Shown here one piece after another: positions 1 through 7,649 of a stretch of 54,167 bases of DNA. Within the stretch, counting starts at the first letter, position 1. Every line of letters begins with the position of its first letter. Source of the stretch: Mesorhizobium tianshanense (lineage in GTDB: Bacteria; Pseudomonadota; Alphaproteobacteria; Rhizobiales; Rhizobiaceae). A model generated the notes under the pieces. It was given only the letters and a program-made list of their open reading frames with translations, ran no database searches and was not told where the DNA came from. The translations under genes and the position numbers were made by a program. Where the stretch lies: positions 9,733-63,899 of the forward strand of contig NZ_VLKT01000045.1 of assembly GCF_007830515.1 (NCBI RefSeq). The letters are read 5' to 3'.

Positions 1-522
1 AACGACCGCAAGATGCGCATCGAGGTCGGCTACGGCCTGGAAGGCACGCTGACCGACCTGCACACCAAGCTGATCATCGAAAACGACATGGTGCCGGCCT
101 TCCGCGCCGGCGATTTCCCGGGCGGCATAACCAAGGCCGTCGACGACATGGTCATGGTGCTGGAAGGCAATCCAGAGGAACTGGAAGCGCGCGGCGCCCG
201 TAACCCGGCTGACGACAATTCCGTCGATCCCATCGTCGTGCTGTTCATTATCGTGTGGGCGACGCTGTTTTTTGGCGGCCTGGCGATGGCGTTCCTGCCG
301 CCGATCTTCGGCACAAAGCTGTCGCCGGGCGTGTATAAATGGCTGGGCATGACATTCCGTTATGGCCAAAGGCGTTCCTCGTCCTCGGGCGGCGCCTGGA
401 CAACCGGTACTGGACGCGGCTGGTCATCGGGCCGTTCCGGCGGCGGCTGGTCGTCGGGCGGTGGCGGCGGGTTTTCGGGCGGCGGCTCGTCCGGTGGCGG
501 CGGTTCTTCAGGAAGCTGGTGA
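1..522 (+). CDS. TPM-domain membrane protein (YgcG-like), 5'-truncated by window edge
   Basis: The frame is open from base 1, so the N-terminus lies outside the window; 173 codons remain. The visible part begins at the end of a TPM domain (NDRKMRIEVGYGLEG, near residues 1-15 of the fragment). It continues through an acidic linker and one hydrophobic segment (about residues 75-98). It ends in a long Gly/Ser-rich tail closing with GGSSGSW, which is the usual tail of YgcG/TPM proteins. In that family an N-terminal signal peptide exports the TPM domain and the low-complexity tail follows the membrane helix. The gene lies 8 bases before a second TPM-domain gene, so the two are probably co-transcribed. 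The biochemical role of the family in bacteria is not settled. The family call is fairly safe; function is unknown. Confidence 0.8.
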   Translation, partial: NDRKMRIEVGYGLEGTLTDLHTKLIIENDMVPAFRAGDFPGGITKAVDDMVMVLEGNPEELEARGARNPADDNSVDPIVVLFIIVWATLFFGGLAMAFLPPIFGTKLSPGVYKWLGMTFRYGQRRSSSSGGAWTTGTGRGWSSGRSGGGWSSGGGGGFSGGGSSGGGGSSGSW

Positions 523-530
523 GACACGAC

Positions 531-1169
531 ATGGCAACACGACCGATCAGCCCCGAGGATCATGACCGCATCGCCGAAGCGATCCGCGTCGCCGAATCAA
601 GGACGGACGGCGAAATCTACTGCGTGGTGGCGCATGCCAGCGACGGCTATTTTTTCCCGGCCGCCTTCATGGCGACGCTGGCCATGTTCTTCGTCAGCCT
701 TGCCGTCGCCTATGGGCTGGAAGCCTGGTGGCTGTCTATCCGCGTGCCGCATTTCGTCATCGCCCAGCTTCTGGCGCTGGTCAGCGTGCTTGTCCTGTTG
801 TGGGCAGTGCCCGGCTTGCGCATCCACCTCGTGCCGAGGCGGCTGCGCTACCGGGCAGCACACGCCAATGCGATAAAGCAGTTCCTCGCCCGCAACGTCC
901 ATCGCACGACAGCACGCACCGGCGTGCTGGTCTTTGTCTCGATTGCCGAGCGCTACGCCGAGGTGGTCGCCGACAGCGGCATCGACGCCCAAGTTGGCCA
1001 GGATGTCTGGGACGGCGTCGTCCGCGACCTGACCGCCCATGCCGGTGACGATCGTCTCGCCGACGGCTTCGTCAAGGCGATCGAAACGACGGGCGCGGTG
1101 CTGGCCGAGCATTTCCCGGTCTCGTCCAACGACAGCAACGAGCTCGACGATCATCTGGTCGAGATTTGA
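531..1169 (+). CDS. TPM-domain integral membrane protein
   Basis: A 212-residue protein starting at the ATG 8 bases after the stop of the preceding TPM gene. The first 35 residues (ISPEDHDRIAEAIRVAE...TDGEIYCVV) match the start of a TPM domain. They are followed by two membrane segments, about residues 42-65 and 75-95. A C-terminal half follows with RTGVLVFVSIAERYAEVVAD, also typical of the domain. The TPM fold is therefore split by a membrane hairpin, as in other members of this subfamily. A larger reading frame beginning at 339 overlaps the Gly-rich tail of the upstream gene and is not needed. Pairing of a YgcG-like and a short TPM protein is common in proteobacteria, which suggests that they act together in the envelope. 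The molecular role is unknown. Confidence 0.8.
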   Translation: MATRPISPEDHDRIAEAIRVAESRTDGEIYCVVAHASDGYFFPAAFMATLAMFFVSLAVAYGLEAWWLSIRVPHFVIAQLLALVSVLVLLWAVPGLRIHLVPRRLRYRAAHANAIKQFLARNVHRTTARTGVLVFVSIAERYAEVVADSGIDAQVGQDVWDGVVRDLTAHAGDDRLADGFVKAIETTGAVLAEHFPVSSNDSNELDDHLVEI

Positions 1170-1289
1170 GTCGATCCCAAACGTGCCCTGACAGCATCTC
1201 TGCGGGCCTGTCGATCGCCTGTGCGAAAGCACCGCACCGGCTGACCGGACTCTTGCATTCGGGCGGCGCCGGTTTATGGTTAACCAATT

Positions 1290-1796
1290 ATGAACACGCT
1301 GAGCATCGACATCAGGAAAGCCGAGCCGCGCGACGCGGATGCAATAGCCGACGTGCACCAGCAGGCCTGGCGCGGCGCCTATGCCGGCATCATTCCGCAT
1401 CGCACGCTGACGTCGATGATCAACCGCCGTGGCGCCGCCTGGTGGGCGAATGCCATCCGTCGCGCCGCCACCGTCCTGGTCGTCGAGATCGGCGGCAAGA
1501 TCGCCGGCTACGCCACGATCGGCAAGAACCGGGCCCGCGAACTCAGGCAGCAGGGCGAGATCTACGAACTTTACCTGCGCCCGGAATATCAGGGCATTGG
1601 GCTCGGCAGCCGGCTATTCTCAGCCGCACGGGCGCGACTGGCGGATCACGGCCTGAAAGGCATGGTGGTGTGGGCGCTGGAGGACAACCAGGGCGCGCTC
1701 GCCTTCTATGCCGGTGCCGGCGGCCGCGACGTAGCCGAGGGCGTCGAAATTTTCGAGCAGAAGGCGCTGAAGAAGGTCGCTTTCGTCTGGGAATGA
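1290..1796 (+). CDS. GNAT family N-acetyltransferase
   Basis: A 168-residue single-domain protein of normal GNAT length. Motif A, the acetyl-CoA pyrophosphate loop, is visible as IYELYLRPEYQGIGLGSRLF at about residues 90-109, with the Q-G-I-G-L-G core. The N-terminus IRKAEPRDADAIADVHQQAW is the usual first strand and helix. A C-terminal NQGALAFYAGAGG matches motif B, in which a Tyr often acts as general acid. The enzyme should transfer an acetyl group from acetyl-CoA to an amine, but the substrate cannot be read from sequence. The 120 bases before it hold no gene, and no operon partner is evident. The start ATG follows a purine-poor stretch, so the start is likely but not certain. Confidence 0.85.
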   Translation: MNTLSIDIRKAEPRDADAIADVHQQAWRGAYAGIIPHRTLTSMINRRGAAWWANAIRRAATVLVVEIGGKIAGYATIGKNRARELRQQGEIYELYLRPEYQGIGLGSRLFSAARARLADHGLKGMVVWALEDNQGALAFYAGAGGRDVAEGVEIFEQKALKKVAFVWE

Positions 1797-1906
1797 TGGC
1801 CCGGCATTCCTCTCCATAGGCTCTCAGTCTGCCTCAGCACCATTCGCCGCATTGCACCATGCGCCGCCGCCCGCTATCGATCTCCAATCGAAAGAGGGAC
1901 AAAGCC

Positions 1907-2440
1907 ATGCGTATCCAAGCCATAGCCACCGGAAAGAACCCGCCGGAGGACGTCAACGTCATCATCGAGGTGCCGATCGGCGGCGAGCCGATCAAGTACG
2001 AGATGGACAAGGAGGCCGGCACGCTGTTCGTCGACCGCTTCCTGCACACCTCGATGCGCTATCCCGGCAATTACGGCTTCGTGCCGCACACGCTGTCGGG
2101 TGACGGCGATCCGATCGATGTACTGGTCTGCAACACGCGCGCGCTGGTGCCGGGTTGCGTCATCAATGTGCGGCCGATCGGCGTGCTGGTGATGGAAGAC
2201 AATGCCGGCCTGGACGAGAAGATCATCGCGGTGCCTTCACCCAAGCTGACGCTACGCTACGAGAACATCACCGAATACACGCAACTGCCTGACATCACGC
2301 GCGACCAGGTGCAGCATTTCTTCGAACACTACAAGGATCTCGAACCCGGAAAATGGGTCAAGATCGAGGGCTGGCACGGTGCCGCCTACGCCAAGAAGAT
2401 GATCGTCGAGGCGATCGAGCGGGCCAAGGCGAGCAAGTAG
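1907..2440 (+). CDS. ppa: Inorganic pyrophosphatase
   Basis: A 177-residue family I soluble pyrophosphatase, close in size to the 176-residue E. coli enzyme. It hydrolyses pyrophosphate to two phosphates and so pulls biosynthetic reactions forward in the cytoplasm. The metal-binding signature DGDPIDVLV sits at residues 66-74, with Asp66, Asp68 and Asp71. Further family signatures are IEVPIGGEPIKYE near residues 20-32, RYPGNYGFVPHTL near 51-63 and a C-terminal KWVKIEGW. The ATG at 1907 is preceded by AAAGAGGGA at 1891-1899, a good ribosome binding site. An in-frame ATG at 1859 would add 16 Arg-rich residues that the family lacks. A strong GC hairpin lies 27 bases downstream. Confidence 0.97.
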   Translation: MRIQAIATGKNPPEDVNVIIEVPIGGEPIKYEMDKEAGTLFVDRFLHTSMRYPGNYGFVPHTLSGDGDPIDVLVCNTRALVPGCVINVRPIGVLVMEDNAGLDEKIIAVPSPKLTLRYENITEYTQLPDITRDQVQHFFEHYKDLEPGKWVKIEGWHGAAYAKKMIVEAIERAKASK

Positions 2441-2467
2441 GCAAAGCACCCAAAGTCGGCGGGACAG

Positions 2468-2501
2468 CGCCCCCCTCTGCCCTGCCGGGCAGAGGGGGGC
2501 G
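2468..2501. terminator. GC-rich hairpin between convergent genes
   Basis: A perfect 15-bp stem (arms 2468-2482 and 2487-2501) with a 4-base TGCC loop lies between the convergent pyrophosphatase and small exported-protein genes. There is no T-run on either side, so it is not a textbook intrinsic terminator. It could block read-through or protect 3' ends for both transcripts. Confidence 0.5.
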
Positions 2502-2549
2502 TGAAGGATCGCCGAAGGGCGGCCGTTGCCGCGCACTTCCTCAGCACCA

Positions 2550-3140
2550 CTAATTGTCGACGCGGCCGAAATCCGGTGCCTTGCCGATGACGACGCGCTT
2601 GTCCTTGCCGCAGGCAAAGGTCCGCGCCTTCTCGTCGGCGAGCCTGCGTGCCTGGTCGTTGGCACTGGGGTCGCCGGTGGCCAGCACCAGGCCGACGGTG
2701 CAGCCCTCGTAGGTCTCCGGCTGGGCTACCTTGGCGACGATCAGCACTTCGGTCGGTTTGTTCTCGTCTTCGGGGTTGCTGATCGAGCGACGGTGGATGA
2801 CCGCGAAAGGAACGGCGCGATCACCGTTTGTCTCGATGCGCCATTCGATTTTGGGGCCAGCCGAATTGAAACCGATAAAGCTTTCCCAGACAGTGGTCAT
2901 GTCGCTGGGCGGAAATCCGTAGAACAGCGATTCGCGGGCATCGTCGTAAGCGATCAGCACCGGGTACCCGCGATAGCCCGAGCAGGCGAGACTGGCCCAG
3001 TCGCCGTCGCCTTCCTCCGCCTGCGCGTAGGTCACGCAGTCCTTCTTCCCGTCGAGATCGGTGTAGGCGCTGGAAATGTCGCCGGCCTGGGCCGCCTGGC
3101 AGAGGCCGGCAAGGGCTAGCGGGATCAACAGGGTACGCAT
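2550..3140 (-). CDS. Small exported protein of unknown function
   Basis: A 196-residue protein starting at an ATG that has GGAGA about nine bases upstream. An ATG 15 bases further upstream overlaps that ribosome binding site and is less likely. The N-terminus MRTLLIPLALAGLCQAAQA is a clear Sec signal peptide with an AQA cleavage site near residue 19, so the mature protein should be periplasmic. The mature part has Cys residues near positions 35, 53, 148 and 176 that could form disulfides. I do not recognise a named domain. The gene is convergent with pyrophosphatase and lies 44 bases upstream of nothing in its own direction, the TetR gene behind it being transcribed on the same strand. Function is unknown. 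Confidence 0.7.
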   Translation of the reverse strand: MRTLLIPLALAGLCQAAQAGDISSAYTDLDGKKDCVTYAQAEEGDGDWASLACSGYRGYPVLIAYDDARESLFYGFPPSDMTTVWESFIGFNSAGPKIEWRIETNGDRAVPFAVIHRRSISNPEDENKPTEVLIVAKVAQPETYEGCTVGLVLATGDPSANDQARRLADEKARTFACGKDKRVVIGKAPDFGRVDN

Positions 3141-3184
3141 GGCGGGCATCTCCATTCTCGGGCTGCCCAGCGTATCGTCTAACG

Positions 3185-3802
3185 CTATTTCTTCAAGCTC
3201 GCCCCGATCAGCAGATCGGCATTCCTGGCCACCGATTGCGCCGGCCCGCCGAGCCCGAACAACTGGCCGCTGATATAGGCGCCCTCGATCAGGAGCAGCA
3301 GCCCGTCGCCCAGCGTGTCGGCGTCGGCGGCGCCCATCGCGGCGGCCATGGCGCGCAGGCGGCGGCGCAATTCCTGTTTGTTGGCCTCGCTCACAATGCG
3401 GGCCGGGTGGCCGTGCTCAGGATATTCGACGGCCGCGTTGGTCATGCCGCAGCCGCGATAGTTGGCTTTTTGCGTGCGCTTGCCGATGCGGGTCAGGAAG
3501 GCGGCGATCTGCGCGCGCGGATCACCGGGATGGGCAGCCACCGCCTCATCGAAGCGGCCCCAGAACTCGAGGTCGTATTGCCGGAGATAGGAGGCGGCCA
3601 GCTCGTCCTTGGACGGAAAACTGCGGTAGAGGCTGGGCTTGGTGACGCCGGCACGCCGCACGATCTCGTCGACGCCGATCGCCCTGATGCCTTGCCGGTA
3701 GAACAGGTCACGCGCCACGCCAAGGATCTTCTGAGCGGCCCGGGGTGGTGACGCCACATCATTCGCGTTGATCGTCGGTTCAATGCTTTTCATTCTCGAC
3801 AT
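3185..3802 (-). CDS. TetR/AcrR family transcriptional regulator
   Basis: A 205-residue regulator. The N-terminal TetR helix-turn-helix is clear: ILGVARDLFYRQGIRAIGVD, followed by IVRRAGVTKPSLYRSFPSKDELAASYL (residues about 25-70). The C-terminal ligand domain is less conserved and contains NYRGCGMTNAAVEYPEHGHP, a pattern seen in one common rhizobial/proteobacterial TetR subgroup. The gene is divergent from an MFS transporter with only 74 bases between start codons. That gap holds two near-identical palindromic sites overlapping the transporter promoter, so it probably represses the transporter and itself. The ligand is unknown. A second ATG nine bases downstream (3793) could be the true start. 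Confidence 0.92.
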   Translation of the reverse strand: MSRMKSIEPTINANDVASPPRAAQKILGVARDLFYRQGIRAIGVDEIVRRAGVTKPSLYRSFPSKDELAASYLRQYDLEFWGRFDEAVAAHPGDPRAQIAAFLTRIGKRTQKANYRGCGMTNAAVEYPEHGHPARIVSEANKQELRRRLRAMAAAMGAADADTLGDGLLLLIEGAYISGQLFGLGGPAQSVARNADLLIGASLKK

Positions 3803-3814
3803 AGTGTTGTCCGG

Positions 3815-3844
3815 TTGACAATGTTACCGAGCGGTACGTATACC
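3815..3844 (+). promoter_or_regulatory. Predicted promoter of the MFS gene, overlapped by the operator
   Basis: TTGACA at 3815-3820 is a perfect -35 hexamer. TATACC at 3839-3844, 18 bases later, is a fair -10. The spacer is filled by the left TetR palindrome at 3825-3836, so binding there would block RNA polymerase. Transcription would begin near 3851, giving a leader of only about 25 bases before the ATG at 3877. The assignment is from sequence pattern alone. Confidence 0.55.
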
Positions 3845-3876
3845 TTTGATCCATCTGCAACGTACCGGTCAGTAAC
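3823..3876. promoter_or_regulatory. Double TetR operator (inverted 17-bp arms)
   Basis: The arms at 3823-3839 and 3860-3876 are inverted repeats matching at 15 of 17 positions. Each arm is itself a palindrome: TACCGAGCGGTA at 3825-3836 is perfect, and TACCGGTCAGTA at 3863-3874 is imperfect. Centres are 38 bp apart, nearly four helical turns, which would put two repressor dimers on the same face. The right arm touches the transporter ATG directly. Confidence 0.65.
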
Positions 3877-5160
3877 ATGATAGCCCACTCCCGTCCGTTT
3901 GGCCAGCGCTACGCTTTCGTCGTGGTCGCCGTCATTTTCCTCTGTCTGCTGATCGCGGCGGGCCTCCGGTCGGCGCCGGCGGTCATGATGCTGCCGCTGG
4001 AGGAGAGCTTCGGCTGGCGGCGCGACGTCGTCTCGCTCGCCGCGGCCATAGGCATCTTCCTCTACGGTCTGACCGGGCCGTTTGCCGCGGCCTTGATGGA
4101 ACGGGTCGGGCTGCGCCGCACGCTGCTGGCGGCGCTGGTGCTGATGTCGGGTTCGACGGCGCTCAGCCTGATGATGACCGAGCCATGGCACCTGCTTCTC
4201 ACCTGGGGCGTGTTTTCCGGTGTCGGTTCCGGCGCGGTCGCCACGGTGCTTGGCGCCACCATCGTCAATCGCTGGTTCAAGACCAATCGCGGCCTGGTGA
4301 TGGGACTGATGTCGGCCTCCGCCGCTACCGGCCTGCTGGTGTTCCTGCCGCTGCTTGCCGCGCTCGCCCAGTCGGGCGGCTGGAAGCCGGTCGCCATCAC
4401 TATCGCGGTCGCCACCGCCAGCCTGCTGCCGCTGGTCTATCTGCTGGTGCCGGAGCGCCCGGCCTCGATCGGCATGGTACGCTACGGCGCTGAGGCCGAC
4501 GACGTGCCGCCGGTTCCGCCGGCCTCGCAGGGCAATTTCCTGATGCACACGCTCAACACGCTGCGCCGCGCCGCCGGCACACGCGTGTTCTGGTATCTGT
4601 TCGCCACCTTCTTCATCTGCGGCTTCACCACCAATGGACTGGTTGGCACGCACCTGATCGCGTTTTGCGGCGACATGGGCATCGGTGAGGTGCAAGCCGC
4701 CGGCCTGCTGTCGCTGATGGGCATCTTCGACCTGATCGGCACGACGCTGTCGGGCTGGCTGACCGACCGCTTCGATCCGCGCAAGCTGCTCGGCGTCTAT
4801 TATGCGATCCGCGGCCTGTCGCTGATCTATCTGCCTTACTCCGGCTTTTCGTCGACCAGCCTGATCATCTTCGCCGTGCTCTACGGATTGGACTGGATCG
4901 CCACCGTGCCGCCGACGCTCAGGCTGTCGAACGAGGCGTTCGGCGACCGCAGCGGGCCGATCGTCTTCGGCTGGATCGTCGCCGGTCATCAAGTGGGCGC
5001 TGCGACCGCAGCCCTCTTCGGCGGCACCATGCGTGAATTGCAGGGCAATTACGAACTTGCCTTCCTCATCGCCGGTATGACCGCGATAGCCGCAGCCTGC
5101 ATCTCGCTGTTGATCAACACCAGCCGGCCGGCCTTCGAGCCGGAACCGCAGGCGGCGTAG
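3877..5160 (+). CDS. MFS transporter, monocarboxylate/oxalate-like subgroup
   Basis: A 427-residue protein with about 12 hydrophobic segments and a central hydrophilic loop (about residues 195-230), the usual MFS layout. The first half carries LEESFGWRRDVVSLAAAIGI and a loop 2-3 motif, ERVGLRRTL. The second half repeats the pattern with LTDRFDPRKL. This arrangement resembles monocarboxylate and oxalate:formate-type porters, but the substrate is not determined. The gene is divergent from a TetR regulator and shares an operator region with it, which suggests export or uptake induced by a ligand of that regulator. No Shine-Dalgarno sequence is visible before ATG 3877, because the operator arm abuts it. 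Translation may start weakly here or at a later in-frame codon. Confidence 0.88.
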   Translation: MIAHSRPFGQRYAFVVVAVIFLCLLIAAGLRSAPAVMMLPLEESFGWRRDVVSLAAAIGIFLYGLTGPFAAALMERVGLRRTLLAALVLMSGSTALSLMMTEPWHLLLTWGVFSGVGSGAVATVLGATIVNRWFKTNRGLVMGLMSASAATGLLVFLPLLAALAQSGGWKPVAITIAVATASLLPLVYLLVPERPASIGMVRYGAEADDVPPVPPASQGNFLMHTLNTLRRAAGTRVFWYLFATFFICGFTTNGLVGTHLIAFCGDMGIGEVQAAGLLSLMGIFDLIGTTLSGWLTDRFDPRKLLGVYYAIRGLSLIYLPYSGFSSTSLIIFAVLYGLDWIATVPPTLRLSNEAFGDRSGPIVFGWIVAGHQVGAATAALFGGTMRELQGNYELAFLIAGMTAIAAACISLLINTSRPAFEPEPQAA

Positions 5161-5180
5161 GGCACGCGACGGCTGAGCGC

Positions 5181-5339
5181 TAATCTCCCCCCTTGAGGGG
5201 GAGATGGCCGCGAAGCGGCCAGAGGGGGTCGGTCCGACCGGGCTCGGCCCCTTATCGCAGACGCAGGAGGTCGGCGCTCCACGCGAGACGACCCCCTCTG
5301 TCGCCTTCGGCGACATCTCTTCCTCAAGGGGGGAGATTA
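5181..5339. repeat. Palindromic mosaic intergenic element
   Basis: A 159-bp element bounded by a perfect 18-bp inverted repeat (5181-5198 and 5322-5339, ending TAATCTCCCC). Nested inside are a second 11-bp inverted pair (5221-5231 and 5289-5299) and two small hairpins (5205-5221 and 5300-5314). The whole can fold into a long arm with side stems. This is the architecture of rhizobial RIME/REP-like elements. No reading frame of interest is inside it. Confidence 0.8.
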
Positions 5340-5437
5340 CCTGTCCACTGTTATCAAACCTTCATGATTTCGAAATGCGCCTGAAACATTGACGCTGGAG
5401 CTTGGTGGCGACGTTCAACGCCATCCAGGAGACAGCC

Positions 5438-7012
5438 ATGAACAAAATTTCGATGACGCGGCGCGCTTTTGTCACGTCGGCGAGCGCCGTTGGCCTCGTC
5501 GGCGCCTCGGGCCTCGCGCTTCCATACTATTCCCGCGCCAATCAGCGGCCGGCTTTCACCCATGGCGTCCAGTCCGGCGATGTCGACGCCACCAGCGGCA
5601 TGGTCTGGACGCGCACCGATCGCCCGTCGCGCGTCATGTTCGAAGTGTCGTCGACGGAGAATTTCGCCAACGCCGTTCGTCTTGCGCCGCTCGATACGTC
5701 GCCTGCCAGCGATTACACGGTCAAGCGGCTGCTCACCGACCTCGCCTCCGACCAGGACATCTTCTATCGTATGATTGCGGCCGATCTCGCCGACGTCAAC
5801 GCCGTCTCCGAGCCGATCGTCGGCCGCTTCCGCACGGCGCCGGCTTCGAAGCGCGACATCCGGTTCGCCTGGTCGGGCGACACCGCCGGCCAGGGCTGGG
5901 GCATCGACGAGACCGGCATGAAGACCTACGCCACGATCGGCAAGCATACGCCCGACTTCTTCCTGCATTCGGGCGACACCATTTATGCCGACGGCGCGAT
6001 GAAGGACGAGGTCGACCTTCCCGGCGGCGGCAAGTGGAAGAACACCGTCCTCATCGACGAAAAGCGCAAGGTTGCCGAGACGCTGGACGAATACCGGGGT
6101 CAGTGGAAGTACAACATGATGGACAGGAACGTGCAGCGGCTCAACGCCATCTGCCCGACCTTCTACCAGTGGGACGACCACGAGGTGGTGAACAACTGGT
6201 CGGATTCGAAGGACCTGAGCGCCGACGACCGCTATTCGGAAAAGTCCATCCATGTGCTGACGGCGCGCGCGGCGCGCGCCTTCCACGAGATGACGACGAT
6301 CCGCTACGAGCCATCGGAACCCGGCCGTGTCTATCGCAAGATCGCCTACGGGCCGCTGCTCGACGTGTTCTTCCTCGACATGCGTTCCTATCGTGGCCCC
6401 AATAGTCCGGGTATGCAGGATACGGTGACGCCGCAATCGCGCATTCTCGGCGAACAGCAGACGCGGTGGCTGAAGCGCGAACTGGCAAACTCCAACGCGA
6501 CCTGGAAAATCATCGCCGCCGACATGCCGCTCGGTCTCATCGTCTGGAACGACGCCACCAAGAAGGCTGGCGCCGAGGCCGTCAGCAATGGCGACAATGG
6601 CCCAGCCAAGGGCCGCGAGTTGGAAATTGCCGACCTCCTTCGCTACATAAAGAATGCCGGCATCGACAACACCGTCTGGCTGACCGCCGACGTGCATTAC
6701 ACGGCGGCGCACTACTACAATCCTGACAAGGCGCAGTTCCAGGACTTCAACCCGTTCTGGGAATTCGTCTCAGGTCCGCTCCACGCCGGCACATTCGGTC
6801 CCAACGATTTCGACATGACCTTCGGCCCGGAGCTGAAATTCATCAAGGCGCCGACCGCCGAGCAAGGACAGAACGTGCCGCCTTCGGCCGGGCTGCAGTT
6901 CTTCGGTCTCGTCGACATCGACGGCGCCACCGAACAGATGACGGTGCGGCTGATGGATCGCGACGACAACGAACTCTACAAGGTCACGCTCGATCCGGTG
7001 CAGTCGGCGTGA
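5438..7012 (+). CDS. phoD: PhoD-type alkaline phosphatase, Tat-exported
   Basis: A 524-residue phosphodiesterase/monoesterase of the PhoD family. The N-terminus has a twin-arginine signal, TRRAFVTSASAVGLV at residues 7-21, so the enzyme is exported folded to the periplasm. After it comes the PhoD N-terminal domain start, FTHGVQSGDVDATSGMVWTR. The metal-binding blocks follow in order: FAWSGDTAGQ, FFLHSGDTIYADG, YQWDDHEVVNNW and WLTADVHYTAAHYY. In the family these bind iron and calcium and release phosphate from organic esters. The ATG at 5438 has CAGGAGA just upstream; an earlier frame from 5402 lacks a signal. No Pho box was identified in the 98 bases after the upstream repeat. It stands alone as a transcription unit. 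Confidence 0.93.
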   Translation: MNKISMTRRAFVTSASAVGLVGASGLALPYYSRANQRPAFTHGVQSGDVDATSGMVWTRTDRPSRVMFEVSSTENFANAVRLAPLDTSPASDYTVKRLLTDLASDQDIFYRMIAADLADVNAVSEPIVGRFRTAPASKRDIRFAWSGDTAGQGWGIDETGMKTYATIGKHTPDFFLHSGDTIYADGAMKDEVDLPGGGKWKNTVLIDEKRKVAETLDEYRGQWKYNMMDRNVQRLNAICPTFYQWDDHEVVNNWSDSKDLSADDRYSEKSIHVLTARAARAFHEMTTIRYEPSEPGRVYRKIAYGPLLDVFFLDMRSYRGPNSPGMQDTVTPQSRILGEQQTRWLKRELANSNATWKIIAADMPLGLIVWNDATKKAGAEAVSNGDNGPAKGRELEIADLLRYIKNAGIDNTVWLTADVHYTAAHYYNPDKAQFQDFNPFWEFVSGPLHAGTFGPNDFDMTFGPELKFIKAPTAEQGQNVPPSAGLQFFGLVDIDGATEQMTVRLMDRDDNELYKVTLDPVQSA

Positions 7013-7020
7013 GGCCGTTC

Positions 7021-7161
7021 ACCCTCCCCCTTGTGGGGAGGGTCGGCGAGGCGGCTTCGCAAAGAAGCCGGCGAGACGGGTGGGGGTGAAGCGCCGGCAT
7101 AGGTGGGGGACCCCAACCCCGCTCCGCTTCGCGGATCGACCCTCCCCACAAGGGGGAGGGT
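7021..7161. repeat. Palindromic mosaic intergenic element
   Basis: A 141-bp element with perfect 25-bp inverted ends (7021-7045 and 7137-7161, ACCCTCCCCCTTGTGGGG...). Each end is itself nearly palindromic. The module at 7118-7139 recurs in inverted orientation at 18754-18775 with one mismatch. It lies between phoD and a convergent small gene and may also serve as a transcription barrier. Confidence 0.8.
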
Positions 7162-7167
7162 AAAGTG

Positions 7168-7449
7168 TCAGTCCAGATAGCAGACGGTTGGAATGTTGGG
7201 CCAGACCGCGCTGTCGCAGCCGGCGTTTTTCTGCCTCTGCTTGAAGGCGGCGCTGACCGGCCCGGTCACCACCGGGTCGACGCCATCGGGAGCATCGGCA
7301 AAAAGCTGCTCCGCCGAACGCGTATCGGACGGCAGGGCAGGGCGTGCCTCGTTGAGGGTCGCCGCCGATTGAGCGGCGCCTGCTGCAAGGAGCACGCCTA
7401 GGGCAGCCCATGCGAAGATTGGCCGGTATCTGATGCCCGTTTTGGTCAT
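7168..7449 (-). CDS. Small exported protein, unknown function
   Basis: A 93-residue protein. The N-terminus has a charged start (MTKTGIRYRP) followed by a hydrophobic stretch and AGAAQSAA, a plausible Sec signal with cleavage near residue 29. The mature part of about 64 residues has two Cys residues close to the C-terminus (NAGCDSAVWPNIPTVCYLD), which could form a disulfide. I recall similar short exported proteins ending in W-P-x-I-P-x-C in rhizobia, but no function is known. The gene is convergent with phoD across a palindromic element and is divergent from typA. Coding support comes from the signal peptide and its fit to the gap; confidence is moderate. Confidence 0.6.
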   Translation of the reverse strand: MTKTGIRYRPIFAWAALGVLLAAGAAQSAATLNEARPALPSDTRSAEQLFADAPDGVDPVVTGPVSAAFKQRQKNAGCDSAVWPNIPTVCYLD

Positions 7450-7557
7450 GAAATTTGAACTGCCCCGACCGTGAAAGGTTCCGCATTGGTTAATAATTTC
7501 ATTTCATACCAAGACGCTTAAGATTTGGTGACCATGTATTTGGTGACACGCCTCCTC

Positions 7558-7573
7558 TTTCGCAATTGCGAAA
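7558..7573. promoter_or_regulatory. Perfect 16-bp palindrome upstream of typA
   Basis: TTTCGCAATTGCGAAA is a perfect palindrome 77 bases upstream of the typA ATG. A direct repeat of TTTGGTGAC (7524-7532 and 7539-7547) lies just before it. The symmetry and position suggest a regulator site; the protein is unknown. Confidence 0.35.
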
Positions 7574-7649
7574 AACCCTGTATGAGCCGCGCAACCGAAA
7601 GAGGCAGCGCCTTTTGGCTTGCTGCCTGCAACGCTCCCGAGACCACAAC

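Noticed and set aside
3790..5316. A 508-codon frame opposite the MFS gene, running into TetR and the palindromic repeat
   Set aside because: Its composition is low-complexity Arg/Gln/His, and it would cross the operator and the repeat. The MFS frame is clearly coding.
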